Assembly: GCF_000152885.1 (NCBI RefSeq)
Contig: NZ_CH672407.1
Coordinates: 126,411-190,410 of the forward strand
Direction: 5' to 3'
From: Idiomarina baltica OS145
GTDB lineage: Bacteria > Pseudomonadota > Gammaproteobacteria > Enterobacterales > Alteromonadaceae
DNA: 64,000 bases
A program made the position numbers and the translations under genes. The notes under the pieces were generated by a model. That model was not told the DNA's origin, did no database searches, and saw nothing but the letters and a program-made list of their open reading frames with translations. Shown here in pieces: positions 17,680-24,632 of the stretch (position 1 is its first letter; every line of letters begins with the position of its first letter).

Positions 17680-18192
17680 TCAGTCAGATCCATCCGACTC
17701 GGCATTGGTGTTTGTTTTTTTACCTAAAAAGCTGCCGGAAACGAAAAGTAAGGCACCGAGGACAATTGCAATATCAGCCAGGTTGAAGGCCGGCCAATGC
17801 CAGTCTCGCCAATAGAAATCAAAGGAATCCACAACATAGCCACGAAAGACCCGGTCAATCAGGTTGCCCATGGCGCCACCGAGGATAAGACTGTAAGCGA
17901 TGGCTTCTCCTTTATGACGATTTTCAAGGATCAGCTTGATCAGAAAAATCGAGACCGCCACCGCGATCCCGATAAAAAAGTAGCGCTGCCAGCCTCCACC
18001 ATTCGCAAAAAGACTGAATGCGGCACCGGTGTTCCATAGGTGCACCCAGTTAAAGAACGGGGTCACCGAAACATACTCGCCATAGGCCATTGATTGCTGC
18101 ACCAGCCACTTTACAGCCTGATCAGACGCTGCCAGCAGGCCCGATATGGACAATAGGGCATACGGCGAGAGCTTTTTGCCAATAATGAGCAT
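17680..18192 (-). CDS. lspA: Lipoprotein signal peptidase (signal peptidase II), IS-borne copy
   Basis: A 170-residue four-helix aspartic protease that removes signal peptides from diacylated prolipoproteins in the inner membrane. Catalytic blocks are visible: GGAMGNLIDRVFRGYVVDSF (first Asp region) and FNLADIAIVLG (second Asp). It is carried as cargo between tnpA and the cation exporter (3-bp gap to the latter), as in ISPpu12-type elements. The chromosomal lspA is presumably elsewhere, so this would be an extra copy. Its role in metal resistance is unclear. Confidence 0.92.
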   Translation of the reverse strand: MLIIGKKLSPYALLSISGLLAASDQAVKWLVQQSMAYGEYVSVTPFFNWVHLWNTGAAFSLFANGGGWQRYFFIGIAVAVSIFLIKLILENRHKGEAIAYSLILGGAMGNLIDRVFRGYVVDSFDFYWRDWHWPAFNLADIAIVLGALLFVSGSFLGKKTNTNAESDGSD

Positions 18193-18195
18193 TAT

Positions 18196-19092
18196 TTAAC
18201 CCTTCAACGCCAAAATGCGTCTGGCACCGTTAAGTACAATGGCCCCCGCGATGGTGCCGATAATCAGATCCGGATAATTGGAACCGGTCCACGCGACCAG
18301 GGCGCCGGCGGTGATGACCCCCAGGTTGATCACCACGTCGTTGGCCGAGAATATCCAGCTTGCCTTCATGTGCGCCCCGCCTTCCCGATGTTTGGATATG
18401 AGCAGCAGACAACTGGTATTGGCAATCAATGCGACGAATGCGATAGCCATCATCACCAGCGATTCAGGCTCACTACCGAATACAAAGCGTCTCACCACCT
18501 CTACGAGCACGCCCACAGCCAAGATCAGTTGCAGTACACCAGCAAGATGCGCGGCACGTACCTGCATTTTCACGCTATGTCCAACCGCATAAAGGGCAAG
18601 CCCGTACACCGCCGCATCGGCAAAATTGTCCAGGGATTCTCCAATCAGGCCGGTGGACCGGGCGATCAGACCGGCAGTCATTTCCACCACGAACAGAAGT
18701 GCATTGATGCCGAGCAACCAGCGCAGGGTCCCGGATTCTTGCTTAGCAGAAGCTGCCGAAAACTCGGCGGCCTTGATGGTCTCCGGATTTGCAGCGACGG
18801 TTTCCTGAAGCGAGGCGCCTAGCCCCAAGGTCTTCAGTTTCGAGGTGACGGGCTCGACCTCGCCGTCATGCACGACCTTCAGCCGGCGGTTCGACAAGTC
18901 GAAGGACAGCGCCCGAATCTCCTCAAAGCCGTTCAGGGCTAGGCGAATCATTCGTTCTTCTGATGGACAGTCCATCTTCGGCACGGCATAAACACTGACC
19001 CATCTCCCTGGCGCCTCGGAGGAGGCCTGTATATCGGTATCCGCTGCGGACGTTGCATCACCGCCACAGGCGCCACCACAGGATTTGCTCAT
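18196..19092 (-). CDS. Cation-diffusion-facilitator-like heavy-metal exporter (CzcD/PbrT-cluster type)
   Basis: A 298-residue inner-membrane exporter, probably for Cd/Zn/Pb. The N-terminus has a Cys-rich motif SCGGACGG and an HMA-like cytosolic segment with PKMDCPSEE (residues about 40-115). Six helices follow with CDF metal-site blocks GESLDNFADAAVYG (helix 2) and SANDVVINLG (helix 5). I chose the ATG at 19092: GGAG lies 7 bases upstream and the protein begins MSKSCGG. It is divergent from the MerR regulator and expressed from a 19-bp-spacer promoter that the regulator should control. It sits inside the IS-like element. Confidence 0.85.
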   Translation of the reverse strand: MSKSCGGACGGDATSAADTDIQASSEAPGRWVSVYAVPKMDCPSEERMIRLALNGFEEIRALSFDLSNRRLKVVHDGEVEPVTSKLKTLGLGASLQETVAANPETIKAAEFSAASAKQESGTLRWLLGINALLFVVEMTAGLIARSTGLIGESLDNFADAAVYGLALYAVGHSVKMQVRAAHLAGVLQLILAVGVLVEVVRRFVFGSEPESLVMMAIAFVALIANTSCLLLISKHREGGAHMKASWIFSANDVVINLGVITAGALVAWTGSNYPDLIIGTIAGAIVLNGARRILALKG

Positions 19093-19125
19093 GATACGAC
19101 TCCACTTGAACAATGTTGTGGTACC

Positions 19126-19156
19126 ATTTTAAACTATAAAGCTACTATAAGGTCAA
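19126..19156 (-). promoter_or_regulatory. MerR-type promoter/operator for the cation exporter
   Basis: On the minus strand: -35 TTGACC (19156-19151), a 19-bp spacer (19150-19132) and -10 TAAAAT (19131-19126). The over-long spacer contains an imperfect dyad centred on AGCT (TATAGTAGCTTTATA). A 19-20-bp spacer with a dyad is the hallmark of promoters untwisted by MerR-family activators. Confidence 0.75.
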
Positions 19157-19187
19157 TAGAGTAAAGAATCCGTTGGGGAGGAGGCTG

Positions 19188-19595
19188 ATGCGCATTGGTC
19201 AGTTGGCGCAGTTGGTAGGGGTCGAAACACAGACGATCCGCTTCTATGAACAGCAGGGCTTGTTGCCGCCGCCTGATCGGCAGGACAACGGTTACCGTGT
19301 CTATACCGAGAAGCATGGTGAGGGGCTGGCCTTCATCCGTCGCTGCAGAATCCTGGGCCTGTCACTGGCTGAGATTCACGAACTACAGAGCTATCAGGAC
19401 GACCCTCATCAGCCTTGTACCGCCGTCAACGCCTTGCTCGATGATCACATCTCTCATGTGCGGTCGCAGATAACCGCTCTGCAAGCGCTTGAGAAACAAC
19501 TCGTTTCACTGAGAGCGAGTTGCAACGATGACCGGGAAGTTGAGGCGTGTGGGGTTCTTGCTGGAATTAGCGAAGGAAACATGCACCAGCAGTAG
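19188..19595 (+). CDS. cadR: MerR-family heavy-metal regulator, CadR/PbrR type
   Basis: A 135-residue activator. The N-terminal winged helix reads MRIGQLAQLVGVETQTIRFYEQ, followed by GLLPPP and NGYRVY; a dimer helix follows at about 75-110. Metal-site cysteines are Cys77 (QPCTAV), Cys112 (RASCND) and Cys121 (EACGVL), the arrangement of Cd/Pb sensors. The ATG at 19188 follows GGAGGAGG. It is divergent from the exporter it should regulate. Specificity among Cd, Pb and Zn is not decided by sequence alone. The gene symbol is given for the family type. Confidence 0.85.
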   Translation: MRIGQLAQLVGVETQTIRFYEQQGLLPPPDRQDNGYRVYTEKHGEGLAFIRRCRILGLSLAEIHELQSYQDDPHQPCTAVNALLDDHISHVRSQITALQALEKQLVSLRASCNDDREVEACGVLAGISEGNMHQQ

Positions 19596-19601
19596 GTGAA
19601 G

Positions 19602-19619
19602 CATCAACCAGATAATCCG
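19602..19619 (-). repeat. Internal copy of the element's inverted-repeat core
   Basis: The reverse complement reads CGGATTATCTGGTTGATG and matches the left repeat core (16539-16556) at 15 of 18 positions. It lies 40 bp inside the true right end. It may be a sub-terminal transposase-binding site. Confidence 0.5.
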
Positions 19620-19658
19620 ATGAAATGCCGGTCTGTCTCACTCTCATGCAAAGGTAAG

Positions 19659-19682
19659 ATCAACCATTTAATCCGCTTACCC
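19659..19682 (-). repeat. Right terminal inverted repeat of the element
   Basis: Reverse complement begins GGGTAAGCGG and ends AATGGTTGAT. It matches the left repeat at 21 of 24 positions and abuts the right GAATTTAT duplication. Confidence 0.85.
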
Positions 19683-19690
19683 GAATTTAT
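19683..19690. repeat. Right target-site duplication
   Basis: GAATTTAT, identical to 16524-16531. Confidence 0.9.
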
Positions 19691-19899
19691 TTGCCACTAC
19701 ACGTTCACAAGTTGCAGACCACTATAGCTATGTTCAACGTGTTAAGCGAGTATTGGGCATAGCCAAAAAGTTAAAAGATTCATTTGTGAAAAAGCTTTCA
19801 ATCAAAAAACTAAAGCTGAAGTTTTAGTAACAAGGTAAGTAACACGCTTGAATCTTAATATTTTTTATCCACTATAAAACAATAAGTTATTAGATCTTA
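19691..19899. other. AT-rich stretch without recognisable gene
   Basis: Between the IS-like element and the tRNA-like fragment. A Lys-rich open stretch runs in plus to a stop near 19828 (VKRVLGIAKKLKDSF), without a start, RBS or recognisable family. I see no gene, promoter or terminator that I can support. Confidence 0.5.
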
Positions 19900-19920
19900 T
19901 CGATTCCGCCTCCGGCACCA
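19900..19920 (+). repeat. tRNA-Leu-like 3' end, likely attachment-site remnant
   Basis: TCGATTCCGCCTCCGGCACC plus a final A reads like the T-loop, T-stem and acceptor end of a tRNA-Leu with encoded CCA. No anticodon or 5' half precedes it, and the acceptor strand is one base short. It directly abuts the C-terminus of an integrase pseudogene, the usual place of an att site. The identity of the tRNA is inference. Confidence 0.45.
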
Positions 19921-20280
19921 CTATTCTAAAGGCCCTGCACTTTGTGCGGGGCTTTTTAGTTTCTGATGGTGTACCAGATTTGTACCAATCGAGCCATCAA
20001 CGTTACAAGCCACTCGTTTCAAGTGCTCGGTAGCCAAATGTGCATAACATGGTAACGGTTAGCCGTTGAGGCAGACGCTTCACTCCGAATATCAAACTTT
20101 ACCTCGTCAATCAGACTTCGATTGATTTGGTCTAGATAGAGACCTCTAAAGTAAACGTCTAACCGTCTTAACTTACCAATATCTTTTTGGTGGTCGCGTT
20201 TATCTTGCTTTTCAGTCAACCAACGGATTGGTGAGCCCGACAGCTTAACGTCTGACTCATGGTTAACGATTACGGAATCA
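19921..20280 (-). pseudogene. Internally deleted tyrosine-recombinase (phage/island integrase) remnant
   Basis: The minus strand carries the N-terminal core-binding part of an integrase (ESDVKLSGSPIRWL, KRDHQKDIGKLRRLD, YLDQINRSLIDEVKF, ASASTANRY, about 20267-20050). The next bases, in another frame, give the extreme C-terminus with the catalytic Tyr: YAHLATEHLKRVACNVDGSIGTNLVHH, ending in a stop at 19921-19923. The whole catalytic middle (Arg-His-Arg region) is missing, so it is inactive. Its 3' end touches the tRNA-like fragment, as expected for an integrase next to its att site. Confidence 0.75.
19932..19957 (+). terminator. Intrinsic terminator, copy 1 of a repeated sequence
   Basis: GCCCTGCAC-TTT-GTGCGGGGC then TTTTT. 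The surrounding ATTCTAAAGGCCCTGCACTT stretch recurs almost unchanged at 20689-20725. Confidence 0.7.
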
Positions 20281-20305
20281 GATCAGTTATTAGTAGTCAA
20301 CGATC

Positions 20306-20569
20306 ATGGCTCTAATTATGAATTTGCCAATACGTAATCCAATGAACCACAACCAAACACTCTACTCCGACAGTTCGTACAGAGGGCTTCCGCTTTGGCC
20401 TCAGCATTTGCCTTATATTCAGGAACTCTTATTTGATCTACATGACACAATGACAAGAGCGATTGAGGAACATCCACGTACGCTGGCTGTTCGCTTTGAT
20501 TTGAAAGTGCCTGTAGCCCGTATTCCCTTGCACCATAAACCACGAAAGACCGCACGACTCACTCAATGA
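20306..20569 (+). pseudogene. Truncated inovirus-Gp2/YagK-YfjJ-type protein
   Basis: An 87-codon frame containing NHNQTLYSDSSYRGLPL and TRAIEEHPRTLAVRFDLKVP. This matches the start of the inovirus Gp2 family (YagK/YfjJ C-terminal domain), whose members are several hundred residues long and occur in small integrative elements. After VRFDLKVP the frame runs only a few residues more to a stop, so most of the protein is missing. The true start may be the Met at 20318 or 20342; no good RBS decides. It supports the view that 19.9-20.7 kb is a decayed integrated element. Confidence 0.55.
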
Positions 20570-20697
20570 TATGACACCGTTTGATTACCGAACTGCGGCA
20601 TAAATATTCTATCAGATGACTGTGTTATAAATGGGATATTTACACTTCTACCTGCCTAAAATATTCACGCTCGAAGTTGTTCGGTGACATTCTGAAG
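20570..20697. other. Non-coding junction to the second terminator copy
   Basis: No gene or convincing promoter is seen. The end (TTCGGTGACATTCTGAAGG) leads into a second copy of the terminator at 19932 and may be the far boundary of the decayed element. Confidence 0.4.
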
Positions 20698-20724
20698 GCC
20701 CTGCACTTTGTGCGGGGCTTTTTT
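20698..20724 (+). terminator. Intrinsic terminator, copy 2 of a repeated sequence
   Basis: GCCCTGCAC-TTT-GTGCGGGGC then TTTTTT. With its left flank it repeats the sequence at 19923-19958 with one substitution and one extra T. The direct repeat brackets the integrase and Gp2 remnants. Confidence 0.7.
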
Positions 20725-20801
20725 ATTTCTACAGACCGACTACCAACAATTATTCGTACCATGGAGCCGAATTCTAGAAGGGCTGTCGATCTCTTAAAAC
20801 C

Positions 20802-21968
20802 TCAGTTTGTCAATTGTTTAGAGGGTTTAGCAGTTATCGCTCCCGCTAGTACCAAGCCAATGGCGGCAGCTATCAAAGAGCTGTTGAATGTTTCACTATA
20901 AGCTCTAAGCGCCTCTGCCAAGAGAGGACCTATAATTTGCCCCACTCCATAAGAAAGCGTCATGACTGCCAGCATATTAAACTTTACTCTGTACTTTATT
21001 TTTTGTGCGGCTGACATTGCAATTGTTACGGTTCCCATGAAGGTGGAGCCGACCAAAATGGCACTTAAAAGATAAAAGCTAGAGGACGAACCCATCGTCG
21101 GTAGCACTACACCTAACGCCTGTACGCCTAGGTTAGTTTGTAAGGCAAGCTGGGAACCTAGACGTTGATGAATTTTGTGCCAAATAAAGCACGAGGGCAT
21201 GGCACCTAATCCGAATACCGCCCAGATATGTGACGAATCAACCTCGGGTAACACTTGATGGACTAAAAACGGTAAATAGGTTGCGGTGATTATGTATCCT
21301 AAGCCAGCCAGTCCGTAGCAAAAAATAAGTGCACCGGTACCGATATTGGGCGCTTGCCTTTTACTTTCCGTTTGGTAGTTTGGGCTTGCTTTGGGATTGC
21401 TATCAAATAGTCCTCTGAGCACCATGATACCGAGAGCTACGGTCAATAATGCCAGTGCTAGCCACATTTCAAAACTGGTTAACAGCAACCAATCCGCTAA
21501 CACGATCAGTTCTGCAGAGACGACGATGCCAAAACCCACCCCCGCAAATAATAAAGGTGCATGGTGCGAGTGGCCGCGGTGTTCAAGTAGCCAAAGCGAG
21601 GCTGCCACCATAGAAAAAGCACTAAACACGCCAGCAATAAAGCGCACCGCAATAATCGCTACTGCGGGCAGTGGCATTGCTAATAATGCCATAAATACAG
21701 CCGTGCCGATGACAGCACAAAGACACATACGATGAGCGTTGTGAGGTTTAATATATATAGACAGTAGTGACCCGACCAAATAGCCACAGTAATTGAGTGT
21801 AGCTGCCAAGCTACCCGCCCAAACACTCAACACGCCTTCTTCGACCATGTGAGGCAAAATTGCTGTGTAGGCAAATCGCCCAAAACCCATTCCAATAGTA
21901 AGAATTAACGCCGCTTCTAGCGCCGTTCTGATGCCGCGATCTTGATTATTACGGTCCACCGATTCCAT
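20802..21968 (-). CDS. MFS transporter, YbfB/YjiJ type
   Basis: A 388-residue, 12-helix major-facilitator protein. The N-terminal block ALILTIGMGFGRFAYTAILPHMVEEG is characteristic of YbfB/YjiJ-like permeases; a cytosolic middle loop (DSNPKASPNYQTESKRQ) separates the halves. Its start overlaps the LysR stop by one base (TAATG), so the two form an operon, and the regulator probably controls the transporter. The substrate is unknown. It is probably a sugar or drug efflux-type permease by superfamily only. Confidence 0.75.
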   Translation of the reverse strand: MESVDRNNQDRGIRTALEAALILTIGMGFGRFAYTAILPHMVEEGVLSVWAGSLAATLNYCGYLVGSLLSIYIKPHNAHRMCLCAVIGTAVFMALLAMPLPAVAIIAVRFIAGVFSAFSMVAASLWLLEHRGHSHHAPLLFAGVGFGIVVSAELIVLADWLLLTSFEMWLALALLTVALGIMVLRGLFDSNPKASPNYQTESKRQAPNIGTGALIFCYGLAGLGYIITATYLPFLVHQVLPEVDSSHIWAVFGLGAMPSCFIWHKIHQRLGSQLALQTNLGVQALGVVLPTMGSSSSFYLLSAILVGSTFMGTVTIAMSAAQKIKYRVKFNMLAVMTLSYGVGQIIGPLLAEALRAYSETFNSSLIAAAIGLVLAGAITAKPSKQLTN

Positions 21969-22840
21969 TACAGCGTGTCCTTAACGACATCGATCAGACG
22001 TGAAAGTGCGGGAGTCAGGTGGCCTTGTCGCCATACGAGATAAGTATCAATGGTTTGACAATTTAACGAGGCTAACGTCTTAGCAGCAGGACTCAACTCT
22101 AAGACGCTTCTAGGTAACAAAGTGACACAGTGCCCCGCTGCAACGCATGCAATCATGGCGTGATAAGAATTTAACTCCTGGACACACCACTCGGAACTCG
22201 CATCAATATCCAAAACCGTCTCAGCTATCTTGCGATAAGTACATCCCGAAGCAAAAGCGGCAAGAGTGCGAGTTTCTAATTGAGTTATATCTTTCACACC
22301 CGCTTCGTTGGGTGGTAGTAGAAGAACTAAGTCTTCTTGCCAAACAGGTAGCGAATTGAGTGTCCGATCATCGAGCTCATCGTGCGCTATTTGCTCTGCA
22401 TGCAAAGCCACAAAAGCACAGTCAATTAACCCTTTTTGCACCTCATCAATAAGCCTGCTTGAGGGGGCTGTCTTTAAACTTACATGAACCTGCGAGAATC
22501 TCTTAGTAAAGTCCGCTAGCAGCTGTGGTAAACGACTTGCAGCTGTACTTTCCATACTTCCCATTCGCACACTACCACCGCTTTGTTCCCCCAAAACGAC
22601 CTGTTTAGCCTCCTCTTCTAGCGCGATAAGGCGTTTCGCATATTCTAAAAATTGCTCGCCGGCATGAGACAACGATAACCGCTTATTAATACGTACAAAC
22701 AGGTCAGTGGCGACCTCAGACTCAAGCTGCTGAATTCGAGTAGTAACATTTGAAGGCGCTCGACCCAGTCTCTCTGCAGCGCGAGTGATACTTAACTCAT
22801 CAGCCACACAGCAAAAGATTTTCAACGATTCAATATTCAT
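21968..22840 (-). CDS. LysR-family transcriptional regulator
   Basis: A 290-residue LysR regulator: winged helix at residues 1-60 (LKIFCCVADELSITRAAERLGRAPSNVTTRIQQLE) and a periplasmic-binding-like effector domain (GSVRMGSMESTAASRLPQLL onward). It is co-transcribed with the MFS gene. Two well-formed ATTC-N9-GAAT boxes lie directly upstream, so autoregulation is likely. It is near the metal pump operon but reads away from it. The effector is unknown. Confidence 0.88.
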   Translation of the reverse strand: MNIESLKIFCCVADELSITRAAERLGRAPSNVTTRIQQLESEVATDLFVRINKRLSLSHAGEQFLEYAKRLIALEEEAKQVVLGEQSGGSVRMGSMESTAASRLPQLLADFTKRFSQVHVSLKTAPSSRLIDEVQKGLIDCAFVALHAEQIAHDELDDRTLNSLPVWQEDLVLLLPPNEAGVKDITQLETRTLAAFASGCTYRKIAETVLDIDASSEWCVQELNSYHAMIACVAAGHCVTLLPRSVLELSPAAKTLASLNCQTIDTYLVWRQGHLTPALSRLIDVVKDTL

Positions 22841-22843
22841 TAT

Positions 22844-22891
22844 ATTCTCAATACAGGAATTTATTTAAAAATACATTCTTTATATGAGAAT
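22844..22891. promoter_or_regulatory. Tandem LysR boxes between lysR-mfs and czcI
   Basis: Two 17-bp sites of the form ATTC-N9-GAAT, at 22844-22860 and 22875-22891. Both contain the T-N11-A core, and they are 31 bp apart, three helical turns. They begin 4 bp from the LysR start codon. They could serve the lysR-mfs operon and possibly also the divergent czc operon, whose first gene starts 79 bp further. Confidence 0.7.
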
Positions 22892-22969
22892 TTCAAATGC
22901 TACAGCCAAACTTGAAGCGAATTAGCGTTTAATGTAGCTTTACAGGGTTCGTATCAACCGCGAGAAGTA

Positions 22970-23311
22970 ATGCGTAGACTGGGATTTTTAATTTTTGTAC
23001 TGTTTGCCGTTCTGACTCAAATCAGTCAGGCGGTCGCTGACGTGCATCAAACCCATCAATCTGCGTTCGAGCAACACCTCAATTTCGAACACGACGAATC
23101 CCATATCGATAAAAGCAATCTCCCGAGTAGTGGTCAAATTAGTTTTGATTGTCACCACTGTTGCCATTGTCATGGCTCATTTCACCTCTATGCCATAAAA
23201 GCGGAGCGGACATTGACTTTGCCGCGTGTCGCGACGATCCGTCCGGGCTATGCCCAGGCTTATACAAATCCCTCTTCAGCGCCATTATTCCGGCCTCCCA
23301 TCTCCTCATAA
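22970..23311 (+). CDS. czcI: CzcI-like small exported Cys/His-rich protein with LFRPPI tail (copy 3)
   Basis: A 113-residue protein: signal peptide (LGFLIFVLFAVLTQISQAVA), His-rich segment (DVHQTHQSAFEQHLNFEHDESH), a tight CHHCCHCHG cluster and tail LFRPPISS. It heads the czcCBA-like operon, the position of CzcI in Cupriavidus, which is also a small His/Cys-rich exported protein with an RP-containing tail. CzcI is implicated in regulating the pump, but its mechanism is poorly defined. It shares the tail, not the core, with the proteins at 2756-3085 and 15847-16197. Confidence 0.75.
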   Translation: MRRLGFLIFVLFAVLTQISQAVADVHQTHQSAFEQHLNFEHDESHIDKSNLPSSGQISFDCHHCCHCHGSFHLYAIKAERTLTLPRVATIRPGYAQAYTNPSSAPLFRPPISS

Positions 23312-23322
23312 CTGCTTAACAC

Positions 23323-23336
23323 GCTGCTTTCGCAGC
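23323..23336 (+). other. Small hairpin between czcI and czcC
   Basis: GCTGC-TTTC-GCAGC in the 68-bp gap between the two genes. There is no T-run. It could weaken read-through or protect the downstream mRNA. Confidence 0.3.
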
Positions 23337-23379
23337 ACTTAATTTGTTTTACGCAGTAACATGACTGAGGAGTCTACCT

Positions 23380-24629
23380 ATGCGTTCGTTTTCGAAACGC
23401 AGCAAACGCTTGTTTGCTGCAATTAGTATGGCGTTGAGTTCAAGCTTCGCCAGCGCACAGCAATTGCCTGACCTATGGCAACAAGCAATACAGCAACATC
23501 CAAGTGTTCAGGCGGCCGAGCAACAAGCTCAAGCACTGATCCAGCAAGGCCGCCAGCTCAATCAACCGCTATATAATCCAACCTTGTCTTCTCGCTTAGA
23601 GCGCGAGGGAGACGTCAATAACTACGCGGTGGGTGTGAGTCAAACGCTCGACTGGAGTACCGGTAATGAAGCTCGCGCCAGCCAAGCCGATGCCATGACA
23701 GCGTTAGCACAAAGCCTCTATCGTCAAACGGCGACCCAGCACGCTAAAGAGCTACTCGATGCTTATGTGCGCTGGTTTGATGCCCAAAGGCGATACAGCT
23801 TGGCGAAACAGCAGGAGGACGTGGTTCAGCAAGCTATCGACATCGTCTCTGAGCGTCGTCGAGCAGGTGACTTGGGGCCGTGGATGAACAACTGACCATT
23901 TTGGCGTTAAGTCGTCAATTACAGCAAACCGCTGCAACATACCAAACGTTGCAGTCTGCTGAAGCGGATTTAAACGCCTTACTGACCACCTCTGATTTCA
24001 ATCAACTCACCATTGAGGATGGCGTATTTGATATTACACCCAGTTTAACGGTTCGCTGGCAACAGCATCCGCAGTTAAAGGCCGCTTATCTGCAATGGCA
24101 GCTTAAACGTGCCGATGTCGACTGGAAGCGCTCACTAACGACGGCCAACCCGACGTTGGGTATTGAAGCGGGCGAGACCGACCACGAAACCGTCGTTGGT
24201 TTATCTTTCAGTATGCCTTTGCAGATCCGTAACAGCTACAACGACGCAGTGCATGCGGCGAGTAGCGAAGCACTGGCGGAAGAGAAGCGACTCATGGCGT
24301 TGAAGCATCAGTGGCAAGCGGCGCTCAAATCCTCGCTTAACAACTATCGCTTTATCAAAAGCCAATGGCACAGCTGGCAACAACGCTTTCAAGACCGACA
24401 GAGCGCTTCGTCCCAAGTGATAGAGCAGTCCTGGGTCGAAGGCGACTTATCAACCACCGATTACCTCACCGCAATGCGCCAACAACTCGACAGTCAATAC
24501 GCAGGTATCGCGTTACAAACGCAATACCGTTTGGCGGCTATCGAATGGTTATATCGCTCGGGTGAACTCAGCAAAGCTCTGAAGTTAAGCCCGCTCAGTC
24601 AGCACACAAGTAACGCGATTGGAGAATAA
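23380..24629 (+). pseudogene. czcC: CzcC-type TolC-family channel, split by a one-base frameshift
   Basis: Outer-membrane channel of the Czc-like pump. The first frame (23380-23895) gives a signal peptide (ISMALSSSFASAQQ) and the first OEP half through RRRAGDLGP, then runs into WMNN-stop. The homologous reading resumes one base back, at 23880, as VDEQLTILALSRQLQQ and continues to 24629. Reading ...GDLGP then VDEQL restores a single ~416-residue CzcC, so one base (probably a G in CCGGTGG) is missing near 23880. The rest of the operon is intact. It could be a recent mutation, a sequencing error or, less likely, a recoded site. As written the channel is not made. Confidence 0.8.
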
Positions 24630-24632
24630 ATC

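Larger units (their letters stand above)
16532..19682. mobile_element. ISL3-family, ISPpu12-like element with metal-resistance cargo
   Basis: A 3151-bp element. The left inverted repeat is 16532-16555 and the right one 19659-19682. Their 24 bases match at 21 positions when one is reverse-complemented, both starting GGGTA and ending AATGGTTGAT. Both are flanked by GAATTTAT. Contents: degraded ISL3 transposase, lspA, a cation-diffusion exporter (all minus) and a divergent merR. From memory this is the gene order of ISPpu12 of the TOL plasmid pWW0, about 3.4 kb long. The size difference fits the deletion seen in the transposase. GC is clearly higher than in the flanks, suggesting arrival from a Pseudomonas/Marinobacter-like host. 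A further IR-like copy lies inside the right end at 19602-19619. Confidence 0.9.

Noticed and set aside
18370-18822. 150-codon plus-strand open frame inside the cation exporter
   Set aside because: A shadow of the GC-rich exporter gene; no start signal and no recognisable domain.
16468-19828. In-frame extension of the 66-residue protein past its TAG, rejoined across the insertion (…STNLF then ATTRSQVADHYSYVQ…)
   Set aside because: Removing the element gives an open stretch, but it begins after a stop codon and has no start, RBS or family match. I take it as chance in AT-rich DNA.
20316-20555. 79-codon minus-strand open frame
   Set aside because: Antisense to the Gp2-like remnant, which has the recognisable family motifs; no support for the minus frame.
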